Source: Collinsella aerofaciens
GTDB lineage: Bacteria; Actinomycetota; Coriobacteriia; Coriobacteriales; Coriobacteriaceae
Length of the DNA: 64,000 nt
Assembly (NCBI GenBank): GCA_008668235.1
Contig: RQCP01000013.1
Location: forward strand, 62,001 to 126,000
Direction of reading: 5' to 3'
Each line of letters begins with the position of its first letter. Within the stretch, counting starts at the first letter, position 1. Positions 25,235-33,595 of this stretch are shown here, one piece after another. The notes beneath the pieces are model-generated. The model was not told where the DNA came from. It was given only the letters and a program-made list of their open reading frames with translations, and ran no database searches. A program made the translations under genes and the position numbers.

Positions 25235-26224
25235 CTATGCTTGAGCGGCCAGTTCGGCCTTAGCTTTCTTCAACATGGCGTCGAGATCCTCGGAGGAATC
25301 CGAAGGAACCTTGCGGACCTCGAACTTGACGCCCTTGGCCTTGAGGGCCTCGAGAGTCTTGACGTCGTCATCGCCCATAGCGACGGCGTTGGTGACGACG
25401 ACCTTGCCCTTGGAGTGAGCCATGGAACCGATGTTGACTTCCTTGATGTCGACGCCGGCCTCGATGGCCTTGAGCAGATCCTGCGGGTTCTCAAAGAGCA
25501 GCATGGCCTTGGTGTCACCAAAGCGCGTGTCCTTGACGACCTCGGCCATCTTCTTGATGGGCACGACGTTGGCATGGACTCCCGGAGGGGCAGCCTGCTC
25601 GATCATGGTCTTGCGGAGCTCGTCGTGAGCAACGCCGTCGGAAACCACGATGATGCGGTTGGGGTTGATCTGCTTGGTCCACGTGGTGGCCACCTGGCCA
25701 TGAAGCAGACGGGTGTCGATACGGACGTGGGCGATCTTGATGTGCCCATCGCCGATGACCGTTCCCGGAGGGATGGCGCCTGCAGGAGCAGCGGCGGCCG
25801 CAGCCGGCTTCTTCTCCTCGGGCTCCAGAGACTCGGGCTTGACGCGCACGCCAGCCTTAGCCTCAGTCACGAGATGTTTTGCGATCGCATATGCAGTGTT
25901 CTTTGCGTCAAAGCGCTGCGAATATGCCTCGATGAGCATAGGCAGGTTGACACCGGTGACGATAGCCCAGGAATCGTGGCCCTCGATGAGCCCGCTGATC
26001 TGGTTGAACGGCGTGCCGCCCCACAGATCAACGAGGAAGAGCACCTGCTCCTGGTCCTCGAAGGAAGCGACTGCTTCCTCGACCTTGGCACGGAAATCGT
26101 CGGGGCCCATGCTCGGCTCGAGCGAGACCACGGCAACAGACGGTTGATCGCCAAAGACCATCGAGCCCGTCTGCTTGATTCCAGCTGCCAAGTCCCCGTG
26201 GCTAGCAAGAACAATACTTACCAT
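25235..26224 (-). CDS. manX: PTS mannose-family EIIAB fusion
   Basis: 329 residues from ATG 26224 (SD AAGGAGGT). The N-terminal EIIA domain (~1-130) has the phosphorylated His in LASHGDLA. An Ala/Pro-rich hinge (~140-160) leads to the EIIB domain (~165-325) with the active-site His in RIDTRLLHGQV. It transfers phosphate from HPr to the incoming sugar. First gene of the operon. A TATAAT -10 sequence lies at 26295-26300 on the minus strand with a poor -35, which may mean an activator is needed. No LevR-type regulator is present in the window. Confidence 0.95.
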   Translation of the reverse strand: MVSIVLASHGDLAAGIKQTGSMVFGDQPSVAVVSLEPSMGPDDFRAKVEEAVASFEDQEQVLFLVDLWGGTPFNQISGLIEGHDSWAIVTGVNLPMLIEAYSQRFDAKNTAYAIAKHLVTEAKAGVRVKPESLEPEEKKPAAAAAAPAGAIPPGTVIGDGHIKIAHVRIDTRLLHGQVATTWTKQINPNRIIVVSDGVAHDELRKTMIEQAAPPGVHANVVPIKKMAEVVKDTRFGDTKAMLLFENPQDLLKAIEAGVDIKEVNIGSMAHSKGKVVVTNAVAMGDDDVKTLEALKAKGVKFEVRKVPSDSSEDLDAMLKKAKAELAAQA

Positions 26225-26629
26225 CACATAACCTCCTTTTTGTCTACGTATTTCCTACACGACATGAAAGGAGTATAGCTGTTTGGTTTGTGGAATTATA
26301 GCTAAATCCGCAAAAGGTTGGATTATTTGTTTAAACGTCTAGGTTTGTTACAAGTTGATTACGTTACTGCTTTTTGACTCATTACACGACAAGGCGTCGC
26401 TCATCAAGCCATGCATTTTACAGATACAAGCAGGCTGTTCATTAATATCGATTTTAGGCAAGCGCGAATGCGCTTGTACTGCCGCTATTTTGTTTAAACA
26501 GACATGGCTTGACTATTTTCGTGACTTATGTTCTATGAAACCACTCAAAATAGTTGCGGTGGAATAGTTCTTGTTTAAGAGCCAGAAGGCTGAATTTAGG
26601 AACTATTTCACCGCAACTTATAGGGAATC
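26225..26629. other. Intergenic region upstream of the PTS operon
   Basis: AT-rich stretch without a convincing gene; short frames lack ribosome sites. It contains the PTS promoter (-10 TATAAT at 26295-26300, minus) and, at 26551-26618, copy B of the GTTGCGGTGGAATAGTTC palindrome, which ends 11 bases before the hypA stop. Confidence 0.5.
26551..26618. repeat. Palindromic repeat, GTTGCGGTGGAATAGTTC family, copy B
   Basis: Arms 26551-26570 and 26600-26618 match copy A at 22865 with one mismatch in the right arm; the centre differs. Like copy A, it lies immediately 3' of a minus-strand gene. Confidence 0.75.
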
Positions 26630-27058
26630 CTAGGCGATGTGGAGGGGGTTGGCGGCGTCGACGGCATCGGGGGCGTCGGAGAGGCCATCAGGAGCAGCGC
26701 CTGCCGGGTCCTCGTCGGGGGTCTCGATCTGTTTGATCATGACCTCTTGGCCCTGCAGCAAATAGGTCTCGCCGCTACCGCAATGGGGACAGGTCTTGCC
26801 GTGCTCGACCGTCGCGTAGTCGCAGCCGCACGCCTCGCAATGTGTCACGGCCTCGACGGGCTCCACGATAAGCTCCGCGCCCTGCGCGATAGGCTTTTTA
26901 TCTGCTGCCCAGCGCCAAGCGTCGAGCAGCAAGTCGGGAACGACGCCCGAGACCTCGCCCAGCAGCAACGTCACGCTCGAAACGCGACGCACGCCATGAG
27001 CGCGCGCCACATTCTCGACATCGCGAATGATGTGATAAACGATTCCGAGCTCGTGCAC
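26630..27058 (-). CDS. hypA: Hydrogenase nickel-insertion protein HypA
   Basis: 142 residues. Begins MHELG with the nickel-binding His2, and has the zinc-binding pair CEACG...CPHCG in the middle, both diagnostic of HypA/HybF. HypA delivers nickel to the large subunit of NiFe hydrogenases with HypB. The C-terminal ~30 residues form an acidic Asp/Ala/Pro tail beyond the usual family length (~115). It follows the large oxidoreductase gene by 30 bp and lies far from hypFCDE (57867-63138). hypB is not in the window. Confidence 0.93.
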   Translation of the reverse strand: MHELGIVYHIIRDVENVARAHGVRRVSSVTLLLGEVSGVVPDLLLDAWRWAADKKPIAQGAELIVEPVEAVTHCEACGCDYATVEHGKTCPHCGSGETYLLQGQEVMIKQIETPDEDPAGAAPDGLSDAPDAVDAANPLHIA

Positions 27059-27088
27059 TTTTTCCTCCGCCGTTCCCGTTATGACTAC

Positions 27089-29866
27089 TTACTTGCGACC
27101 GAACTTAATCTTGATGGCACGCTTGAGCGCGTACTTGCCGAGGCTTGGGAGCTTTTGCTCGTATTTGACCATCGTGGAGCACTCGGGGCGGTCGCGATCC
27201 AGATGGATAGCGTCAAACGCGCACTTGGTGGTGCACAGGCCGCAGCCGATGCACTTGTTGGGGTCGACGATCGAGGCGCCGCAGCCCAGGCAGCGGGCGG
27301 TCTCGGCGCGCACCTGCTCCTCGGTAAAGGTCTCAACATACTCGCTAAACGGCGCAGCCTTCTCGCGTTCGCGGTCCACGTGGGCAACCTCGCGGCTCGC
27401 GTTGTCGTAGCTCTCGAGCACAACGTCGTCGCGGTCGAGCGCGGTGTAGCGGCGCTGATTGCGGCCGATGGTGAGCGTGGAGCCCGTCTGCACAAAGCGA
27501 TGGATGGACACCGCGGCCTCGTGGCCGGCGGCGATAGCGTCGATGGCAAAGCTGGGGCCAGTGTAGACGTCACCACCCACAAAGATGTCGGGTTCGGCGG
27601 TCTGGTAGGTCTGGGGATCGGCAAGGGCACCCTGGCCGCGGCCGAGCTCCACCTTGGAGCCAGCCAGCAGGTCGCCCCACACAATGGACTGGCCAATCGA
27701 CATGACGACACGGTCGGCATCGACACGGCGCAGATCGCTCTCGTCGTACTCGGGCGCAAAACGGCCCTCGTCGTCAAAGACACGCGTGCAGCGCTTAAAG
27801 GTGATACCGCACACATGACCGGCCTCGTCTAGGTGAATCTCCTTGGGGCCCCAGCCGCAGCTGATGTGAGCGCCGTCCTCAACGGCCTCGCGACGCTCCT
27901 CCTCGCTGGCGGGCATCTGAGCCTCGCTCTCCAGGCAGAACATCTCAACGTGCTCGGAACCCAAACGGCAGGCGTTGCGCGCGACATCGATAGCCACGTT
28001 GCCACCGCCCACCACGATGGTGCGGCCGGGCAGCGCGTCGATCTTGCCACTGTTGACCTCGCGAAGGAAGTCGACGGCCACGGTCACGTCCACGGCATCC
28101 TCGCCCGGAATACCGGCAAGGCGGCCGCCCTGGCAGCCGATGGCCACGTAAAAGGCCTTAAAGCCCTGCGCGCGCAGCTCGTCGAGCGTCACATCACGAC
28201 CGACCTCCACGCCATAGCGGAACTCGGCACCCATCAGGCGAATGATCTCGACCTCGGCCTCAATAACATCCTTCTGCAGCTTAAAGCTTGGAATACCGTA
28301 GGTGAGCATGCCGCCCGGGCGCTCGTTCTTCTCGAACACGACGGGCTTGTAGCCCTTCTCGGCCAGATAGAAGGCGCAGGACAGGCCGGCCGGACCGGCA
28401 CCGATGATGGCGATCTTCTGATCAAAGCCGCCAGCGCGCGTCGGCGTAACCACAGGTGGGACGTAGCGGGTCGCGGCATCCAGATCGCGCTGGGCGATGA
28501 ACTTCTTGACCTCGTCGATAGCCACGGCGGCATCCACACGGCCGCGGGTGCAGGCATCCTCACAGCGGCGGTTGCACACACGGCCGCAGATAGCGGGCAG
28601 CGGGTTCTCGCGCTTAATGAGTGCTAGGGCCTCGTCATAGCGACCCTGAGCCGCGAGCTTCAAATAGCCCTGAACGGCAACGTGCGCGGGGCAGGCCGTC
28701 TTGCAGGGAGCGGTGCCGGACTCATGCGTCTCGATACGGTTGTCGTTGCGGTAGTTGGGCGACCACTTGGTGTGATCCCATTTGGTGGCGTCGGGCAGCT
28801 CCTGGCGCGGATACTCGGGCACCTGTCCGCCGGCCTTTTTGCTGCAGAGCTTCTGGCCGAGCTTGGCGGCGCCGGCCGGGCACACCTCAACGCAGCGACC
28901 GCAGGCAACGCACTTGTCCTTCTCGACCTTGGCGACATAGGCCGAGCGCGACAGGTTGGGCGTGTTGAACAGCTGCGAGGTGCGCAGGGCGTAACACACG
29001 TTGACGTTGCAGTTGCAGATAGCGAAGATCTTGTTCTCGCCGTCGATATTGGTGATCTGGTGCACAAAGCCGTTGTCCTCGGCCTGGCGCAGGATGTCGT
29101 AGACCTCGTCGCGCGTCACGTAATGGCCGCGGTCGGTCTCAACCACATAGTCGGCCATATCGCCCACGGCAATGCACCAGTCGGCGGGGTCGTCGGCGCA
29201 GCCCTCACCCATCACGCGACGGCTCGCGCGGCAGCTGCAGGTACTAGCGGCATACTTACCCTCGTATTTGTCGAGCCAATGCTCGATATGCTCAATAGGC
29301 ACCGAGGTGCTCGCGGCGTCAATGGCCTTCTCGACCGGAATGACGTGCATGCCGATACCGGCGCCTCCGGGCGGCACCATCGGCGTGGCCTTGGACAGCG
29401 GTCCCTTGGACGCCTGCTCAAAGAACTTGGCGTAGACCGGATGCTCCTCGAGCTGGCCCACGCGCATGTTGAGGAACTCGGCGGAACCCGGCACCAGCAT
29501 GGGCAGGACCCACTGCTTGGCGCGCTCGGGATTTTCCCAGTTGTACTCGAGCAGACCCGTGTAGCTCATGTCGTCGAGCATCTTCTCGATATCAGCCTCG
29601 GGCATGCCGGTGAGCTTGACCATCTCGGGCAGCGTGTAGGGACGGCGCATCTTCATCTTGCAGAGCACTTCGGCCTGCTCGTCGGTTGCGGCCTCGGCAA
29701 ACGACCAGTACTCGTAGCCCAGCAGCTCGTCGCGATGCAGCAGACGGTTGGTGCAGTGCTCACACAGTTTGACGATTGCCTCGCGCGGATGCTCCGGCAG
29801 CGGCGGCACGAACTCCGAACCGATGTCGGGCTCGGTGTAGCTAATTCCCGGTCCGTTGAGAATCAT
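27089..29866 (-). CDS. Large Fe-S/FAD NAD(P)-dependent oxidoreductase, GltD-like
   Basis: 925 residues from ATG 29866 (SD AGAAGGGA). The N-terminal ~300 residues hold a winged-helix-like segment and a Cys-rich region (CSCRASRR). Then come a ferredoxin motif (CVACGRCVEVCP), the GltD/AegA-type Cys-rich helical domain (CKTACPAHVAVQGYLKL...CGRVCNRRCEDAC), and an FAD/NAD(P) module with two dinucleotide motifs (IGAGPAGLS, VGGGNVAID). A C-terminal ferredoxin domain follows (CLGCG...CIGCGLCTTKC). It probably passes electrons between NAD(P)H and ferredoxin-type carriers; the partner is unknown. Divergent from the TetR gene, with hypA downstream. Confidence 0.85.
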   Translation of the reverse strand: MILNGPGISYTEPDIGSEFVPPLPEHPREAIVKLCEHCTNRLLHRDELLGYEYWSFAEAATDEQAEVLCKMKMRRPYTLPEMVKLTGMPEADIEKMLDDMSYTGLLEYNWENPERAKQWVLPMLVPGSAEFLNMRVGQLEEHPVYAKFFEQASKGPLSKATPMVPPGGAGIGMHVIPVEKAIDAASTSVPIEHIEHWLDKYEGKYAASTCSCRASRRVMGEGCADDPADWCIAVGDMADYVVETDRGHYVTRDEVYDILRQAEDNGFVHQITNIDGENKIFAICNCNVNVCYALRTSQLFNTPNLSRSAYVAKVEKDKCVACGRCVEVCPAGAAKLGQKLCSKKAGGQVPEYPRQELPDATKWDHTKWSPNYRNDNRIETHESGTAPCKTACPAHVAVQGYLKLAAQGRYDEALALIKRENPLPAICGRVCNRRCEDACTRGRVDAAVAIDEVKKFIAQRDLDAATRYVPPVVTPTRAGGFDQKIAIIGAGPAGLSCAFYLAEKGYKPVVFEKNERPGGMLTYGIPSFKLQKDVIEAEVEIIRLMGAEFRYGVEVGRDVTLDELRAQGFKAFYVAIGCQGGRLAGIPGEDAVDVTVAVDFLREVNSGKIDALPGRTIVVGGGNVAIDVARNACRLGSEHVEMFCLESEAQMPASEEERREAVEDGAHISCGWGPKEIHLDEAGHVCGITFKRCTRVFDDEGRFAPEYDESDLRRVDADRVVMSIGQSIVWGDLLAGSKVELGRGQGALADPQTYQTAEPDIFVGGDVYTGPSFAIDAIAAGHEAAVSIHRFVQTGSTLTIGRNQRRYTALDRDDVVLESYDNASREVAHVDREREKAAPFSEYVETFTEEQVRAETARCLGCGASIVDPNKCIGCGLCTTKCAFDAIHLDRDRPECSTMVKYEQKLPSLGKYALKRAIKIKFGRK

Positions 29867-29958
29867 GGTTGTCCCTTCTCTTGCCGCAGCCCGACGAGGC
29901 CGCAGCGCCCCTCTTTTTTTGCAGGCCGGGCATGCCCCATGCCGTTCACCCGCCATTG

Positions 29959-29996
29959 TTGACATTGTGTCAAAAATAGTATTGACGAACCGTCAA
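29959..29996. promoter_or_regulatory. Two TetR-type operator palindromes
   Basis: TTGACATTGTGTCAA (29959-29973) and TTGACGAACCGTCAA (29982-29996) are both perfect inverted repeats with arms TTGACN/NGTCAA, 23 bp apart, in the gap between the oxidoreductase and the divergent TetR gene. They are very likely binding sites for that regulator. Confidence 0.7.
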
Positions 29997-30054
29997 CAAT
30001 ATTCAAGACTGTTAGGCGAACGGTCAGGCAAAAGAGGATGAAAGGCGGCAAAAC

Positions 30055-30717
30055 ATGGGCAACAACACAGCAGGTACCTCTGTAGTCAATGCCGTCCCCG
30101 CATCCGATAGCGCGGCAAAGCGCCTGACGGGCGACGAACGCCGTCGCGAGATCCTCGATGCCGTGCGCACCGTAAGCTCCGAGCTGGGCGTATCCCACCT
30201 ATCGGTATCGGCCGTGACCAAGCGAGCCGGCTGCACGCGCTCGCTGTTCTACCACTACTTTGCCGATATGGACGCCGCCGTCACCGCTGTTATGGACGAG
30301 GCGATCGACGGCTTTATCTCCGAGCTCGAGCAGTGGAACGCCGACCGCACCGTCGGTGATATCGAGGGCGCGCTCGACACCGTCGCCCCGCTCTTTAAGC
30401 GCCTGGTCGCCAGCGGCCACGAGCTGCCGAGCACGCTCACTTCAAGCAGCGGCGCGCTCTACGGCGGCTTTTTGCACAACGTGGTTCAGCGCGTGGCGCA
30501 GTATATCTGCGACACCACCGTGGTGGACTTTGTCGCCCATCATGAGCTACGCATCGACCATGTCTACGAGACGTTCTACACCCTCATCATGGGGTTGTTG
30601 ATGTATATCCGCACGCACCCCGATGTGCCCGACGAGACGGTCAAGGAAATCATCGCCTCGACGCTCCACATCGAGGGCTACACCGCCAAGTATCCGGAGC
30701 GCATGCCCCAGAACTGA
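30055..30717 (+). CDS. TetR-family transcription regulator
   Basis: 220 residues. N-terminal TetR DNA-binding domain at ~25-75 (RREILDAVRTVSSELGVSHLSVSAVTKRAGCTRSLFYHYF, with the conserved final YHYF). The C-terminal ligand-binding domain is not recognisable by subfamily. Divergent from the oxidoreductase gene, with two matching palindromes between them, and followed 63 bp later by a membrane-protein gene. It probably represses either or both. The inducer is unknown. Confidence 0.9.
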   Translation: MGNNTAGTSVVNAVPASDSAAKRLTGDERRREILDAVRTVSSELGVSHLSVSAVTKRAGCTRSLFYHYFADMDAAVTAVMDEAIDGFISELEQWNADRTVGDIEGALDTVAPLFKRLVASGHELPSTLTSSSGALYGGFLHNVVQRVAQYICDTTVVDFVAHHELRIDHVYETFYTLIMGLLMYIRTHPDVPDETVKEIIASTLHIEGYTAKYPERMPQN

Positions 30718-30780
30718 CGACATTTGGCCAAACTGCCCGCGATCAGAAGAGGGGCCGCGGGCGTGTGAAAGGAGAGCAGC

Positions 30781-31788
30781 ATGCTGTTCGATGTTTGGGG
30801 TAGCGATACCCTTATCCACTGGGCCGGCTGGGCCATGGTCTTTATCGGCCTGATCGTGCTCAACGAGGTCGGCCGCCGCACCAAGCTCGGCGCGGCAATC
30901 ATCTTTGGCGTGGCTCCGCTGGCCATGACCATCTACTGCGTCGCCATCGCCGTGGGCGTTTCGCAGGGTGCCGAGTGGGCGCTCACCAACCCCACCCATG
31001 TGTACCAGAACAGCTGGTTCCACTACGCCAAGGTATACGCGGCGCTCGCCGGTTGCTGGGGCTTCATTGCCATTAAGTACCAGTGGGGAAAGATCGGCAA
31101 GGCGCATTGGTTCCGCGCATGGCCGTTTGTGATCGTCGCCATCAACATCATGATCGCCGTCGTGTCCGACTTCGAGAGCGCCTATCACTTCTTTGTCCTG
31201 GGCGAGTCCACCTGGGTCACCTCCGAAGGTGCCACGCAGCTGGCCGGCTGGAACAACGTGTTCAACGGCATCGCCGGTATCATCAACATCTTCTGCATGA
31301 CCGGTTGGTGGAGCGTCTACGCCTCCGAGGATCAGACCGACATGCTGTGGCCCGATATGACCTGGGTCTACATCATCGCCTACGATATCTGGAACTTCTG
31401 CTACACCTACAACTGCCTGCCCACCCACTCCTGGTTCTGCGGCTTTGCACTGCTGCTGGCGCCCACCGTCGCCGCCTTTATCTGGAACAAGGGCGGCTGG
31501 ATCCAGAACCGCGCCTTTACGCTGGCCATTTGGTGCATGTTTGCCCAGGTGTTCCCCTACTTCCAGGAGGAGTCCATCTTTGTGACCCACTCCACGCTCG
31601 ACCCCGGCGCCGCCACCGCGGTCTCGATCGCCGCACTGATCGCCAACGTCGCCGCGATCATCTACATCGCCTACCGCGCCAAAAAGCTCGGCCGCAATCC
31701 CTACAAGCAGGATGTCTTTGAGGGCACCAGCGATTGGGAGAAGGCTACCGCTCGCCGCGCCAAGGTGGATTACGCACACGCCGAGTAA
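30781..31788 (+). CDS. Polytopic membrane protein, probably DUF5692 family
   Basis: 335 residues with about nine hydrophobic helices and many Trp and Tyr residues (MLFDVWGSDTLIHWAGWAM, HWFRAWPFVIVAINIMIAV, CLPTHSWFCGFALLLAP). My recollection is that this matches DUF5692, found in gut anaerobes, but no function is established. SD AAAGGAG precedes ATG 30781. It follows the TetR gene and could be its target; a terminator follows at 31859. Confidence 0.75.
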   Translation: MLFDVWGSDTLIHWAGWAMVFIGLIVLNEVGRRTKLGAAIIFGVAPLAMTIYCVAIAVGVSQGAEWALTNPTHVYQNSWFHYAKVYAALAGCWGFIAIKYQWGKIGKAHWFRAWPFVIVAINIMIAVVSDFESAYHFFVLGESTWVTSEGATQLAGWNNVFNGIAGIINIFCMTGWWSVYASEDQTDMLWPDMTWVYIIAYDIWNFCYTYNCLPTHSWFCGFALLLAPTVAAFIWNKGGWIQNRAFTLAIWCMFAQVFPYFQEESIFVTHSTLDPGAATAVSIAALIANVAAIIYIAYRAKKLGRNPYKQDVFEGTSDWEKATARRAKVDYAHAE

Positions 31789-31858
31789 CATGCCCGGCGC
31801 AAACATCGCTTGAGCGCGAAGCGGCATAGCCGGCTCCGCGCAACCCAGCGCATTGCAG

Positions 31859-31898
31859 AGCCCCCGGAATGTGATTCGTTCGCGTTCCGGGGGCCTTT
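31859..31898 (+). terminator. Terminator after the DUF5692-type gene
   Basis: GCCCCCGGAA paired with TTCCGGGGGC around a loop of about 15 bases, followed by CTTTTGC. Confidence 0.75.
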
Positions 31899-32020
31899 TG
31901 CTGCCGCGAGGATGCGGCCCAGGATGCGCTCGAGTTAAATCGGATCTTATATTTCGCACGCGCTTTATATGGCTCCATTTTTGGGTACAGTGTTGTCCCG
32001 ATATTGAGCTTGGGGGATAT

Positions 32021-33523
32021 ATGAAAGATGAGACGATGGGCCAAGAGGATGCGGCCCAAGATGCAGAAGCGTGTGCCGAGGCCCTGGAGAGCCTAGACCA
32101 GATCGCGCTGGCCGAGATTGCGTTTGACGATTCGAACGTTGATGTGCAGGATGAGCCGGAAATCGAGGTGCAGCCCGATGATCGGGATGCAAAAGACGAT
32201 GGCGCCGCGCCCACCGAGGACGAGGCGGGGCACGAGGAATCCGAGTGCGAGGCCGACGACCAGCCCGAATCCGACGCGAGCGAGGAAACCATCTTGCTCG
32301 ACAGCTTACCGGCCGAAGATTCGCTGACCCGCGAGCTTCCCGGCCTGGGCTCCGCGCCTGCCGTGGACGAGACCATCGCCATGGGCGATATTCCCCTACC
32401 GTCCGTCCCTTCGGCACGCGAAGCCGAGGTTCGTCATCGTAAGATGCCGCCCAAGCGCCGCAACCTGATGGTTGCCGGCGTTGTGGCCGTCGCGCTCGTC
32501 GCCGGCGGCGCAGGCTATGCTGCCTGGAACGGATATCAGCAAGAGCAGGCTGCCGCTGTCGCCGCCAGTGCGCACACGATGATGTCGGTGCAGATTGGCG
32601 TGCATGCAGCGGGCCTCGACTGCTCAACTGGCTCCAAGATTCCCGTGCAGGTGAGCGGGCAGGATTCCGATGGTTCTTCCGTGAGCGAAACGCTCTACGT
32701 TGACGAGCATGGTCGCGGCATTAAGCTGCTGCCCGGCGATTACACGCTCTCCATCGCTGGGTCCCCCATCGCAGCCGACGGTACCATTTACACCGTGCCG
32801 ACCACCAAGGCGCAGGTCACCATTAAGAGCGATGGGCAGGATTTGAGTGCCCAGGCCACCTTTAAGCTCAAGGTGCCTTCGGCCGACACGGTGACTGACG
32901 ACCAAATCGATGCCGCCGCCAAGTATGCCGAGGAAGGCGGCGCGAGCTCTGCCGCCGCGGCAAAGATACTCCAGCAGGCGGCAATTACGCGCCGCGATGC
33001 CGCCGCCAACGCCGTAAGCGCAAGCGAGGCACAGTCCGCGCGCGATGCCGATGCTCGGCACAAGGCGACGGATCTGTATCAACTCGATATTCCGGTTGAG
33101 TGGTACGGTAAGGTTGCCACCTGGCAAAACGGCAGCACGCTGTGCATCTATCTGGGCGATGACGCCAATACGCCAATCGTGACGCTTGTCGCAGTGCGCG
33201 ACGGCGAGACTTTTACGCCCGACGACGGCGATACGGTTTTGGGCACGGTCAGCCTAGGCAACGGCTACACCGTCTACACCAGCGGCCCTGTTTATCCGTA
33301 CGTGATTCCGCAAACCATCAACGGGCGCACGCAAGACCCCGTGTCGACCTACCCCATGGACACGGCCATTGAGCTTGTCGAGCTTACGACCGGCAACCGC
33401 TACACCTATAGCCAGATCAAAAACGACCTGGTCGGTAAAGACGGCAAGGCCGACGCTGCCACCAAGCTCGAATGCGACTACCTCGCCCAGATTCTCCTGC
33501 CGAGCATCAAAGCCCAGGACTAG
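32021..33523 (+). CDS. Membrane-anchored protein with acidic cytoplasmic N-terminus
   Basis: 500 residues from ATG 32021, with GGGGGAT upstream; a frame extending back to 31853 runs through the terminator and is rejected. Residues ~1-135 are strongly acidic (Asp/Glu), followed by basic PPKRR and one membrane helix (~148-170). The extracellular ~330 residues hold a beta-rich segment with two Cys-free repeats, an Ala-rich helix (~330-365) and a mixed domain (~370-490). The acidic head plus single helix recalls zinc-ribbon or anti-sigma-like surface sensors, but I do not recognise it. Confidence 0.75.
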   Translation: MKDETMGQEDAAQDAEACAEALESLDQIALAEIAFDDSNVDVQDEPEIEVQPDDRDAKDDGAAPTEDEAGHEESECEADDQPESDASEETILLDSLPAEDSLTRELPGLGSAPAVDETIAMGDIPLPSVPSAREAEVRHRKMPPKRRNLMVAGVVAVALVAGGAGYAAWNGYQQEQAAAVAASAHTMMSVQIGVHAAGLDCSTGSKIPVQVSGQDSDGSSVSETLYVDEHGRGIKLLPGDYTLSIAGSPIAADGTIYTVPTTKAQVTIKSDGQDLSAQATFKLKVPSADTVTDDQIDAAAKYAEEGGASSAAAAKILQQAAITRRDAAANAVSASEAQSARDADARHKATDLYQLDIPVEWYGKVATWQNGSTLCIYLGDDANTPIVTLVAVRDGETFTPDDGDTVLGTVSLGNGYTVYTSGPVYPYVIPQTINGRTQDPVSTYPMDTAIELVELTTGNRYTYSQIKNDLVGKDGKADAATKLECDYLAQILLPSIKAQD

Positions 33524-33558
33524 CCGGGCGCATCATGGTGTTCCCCAACCGTGATGAA

Positions 33559-33580
33559 GGGGCCAGGAGGTCCTGGCCCC
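33559..33580. terminator. Hairpin between convergent genes
   Basis: GGGGCCAGGA (33559-33568) and TCCTGGCCCC (33571-33580), perfect 10-bp stem between the + strand membrane protein and the - strand ATPase. No U-run follows, so termination is likely but not certain. Confidence 0.5.
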
Positions 33581-33595
33581 ACGATCCGTAGATGA

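Noticed and set aside
26355..26567. 70-codon + strand frame upstream of the PTS operon
   Set aside because: No ribosome site and it ends inside the palindromic repeat.
31853..32020. Upstream extension of the acidic membrane protein
   Set aside because: It runs through the terminator at 31859-31898; a ribosome site supports ATG 32021.
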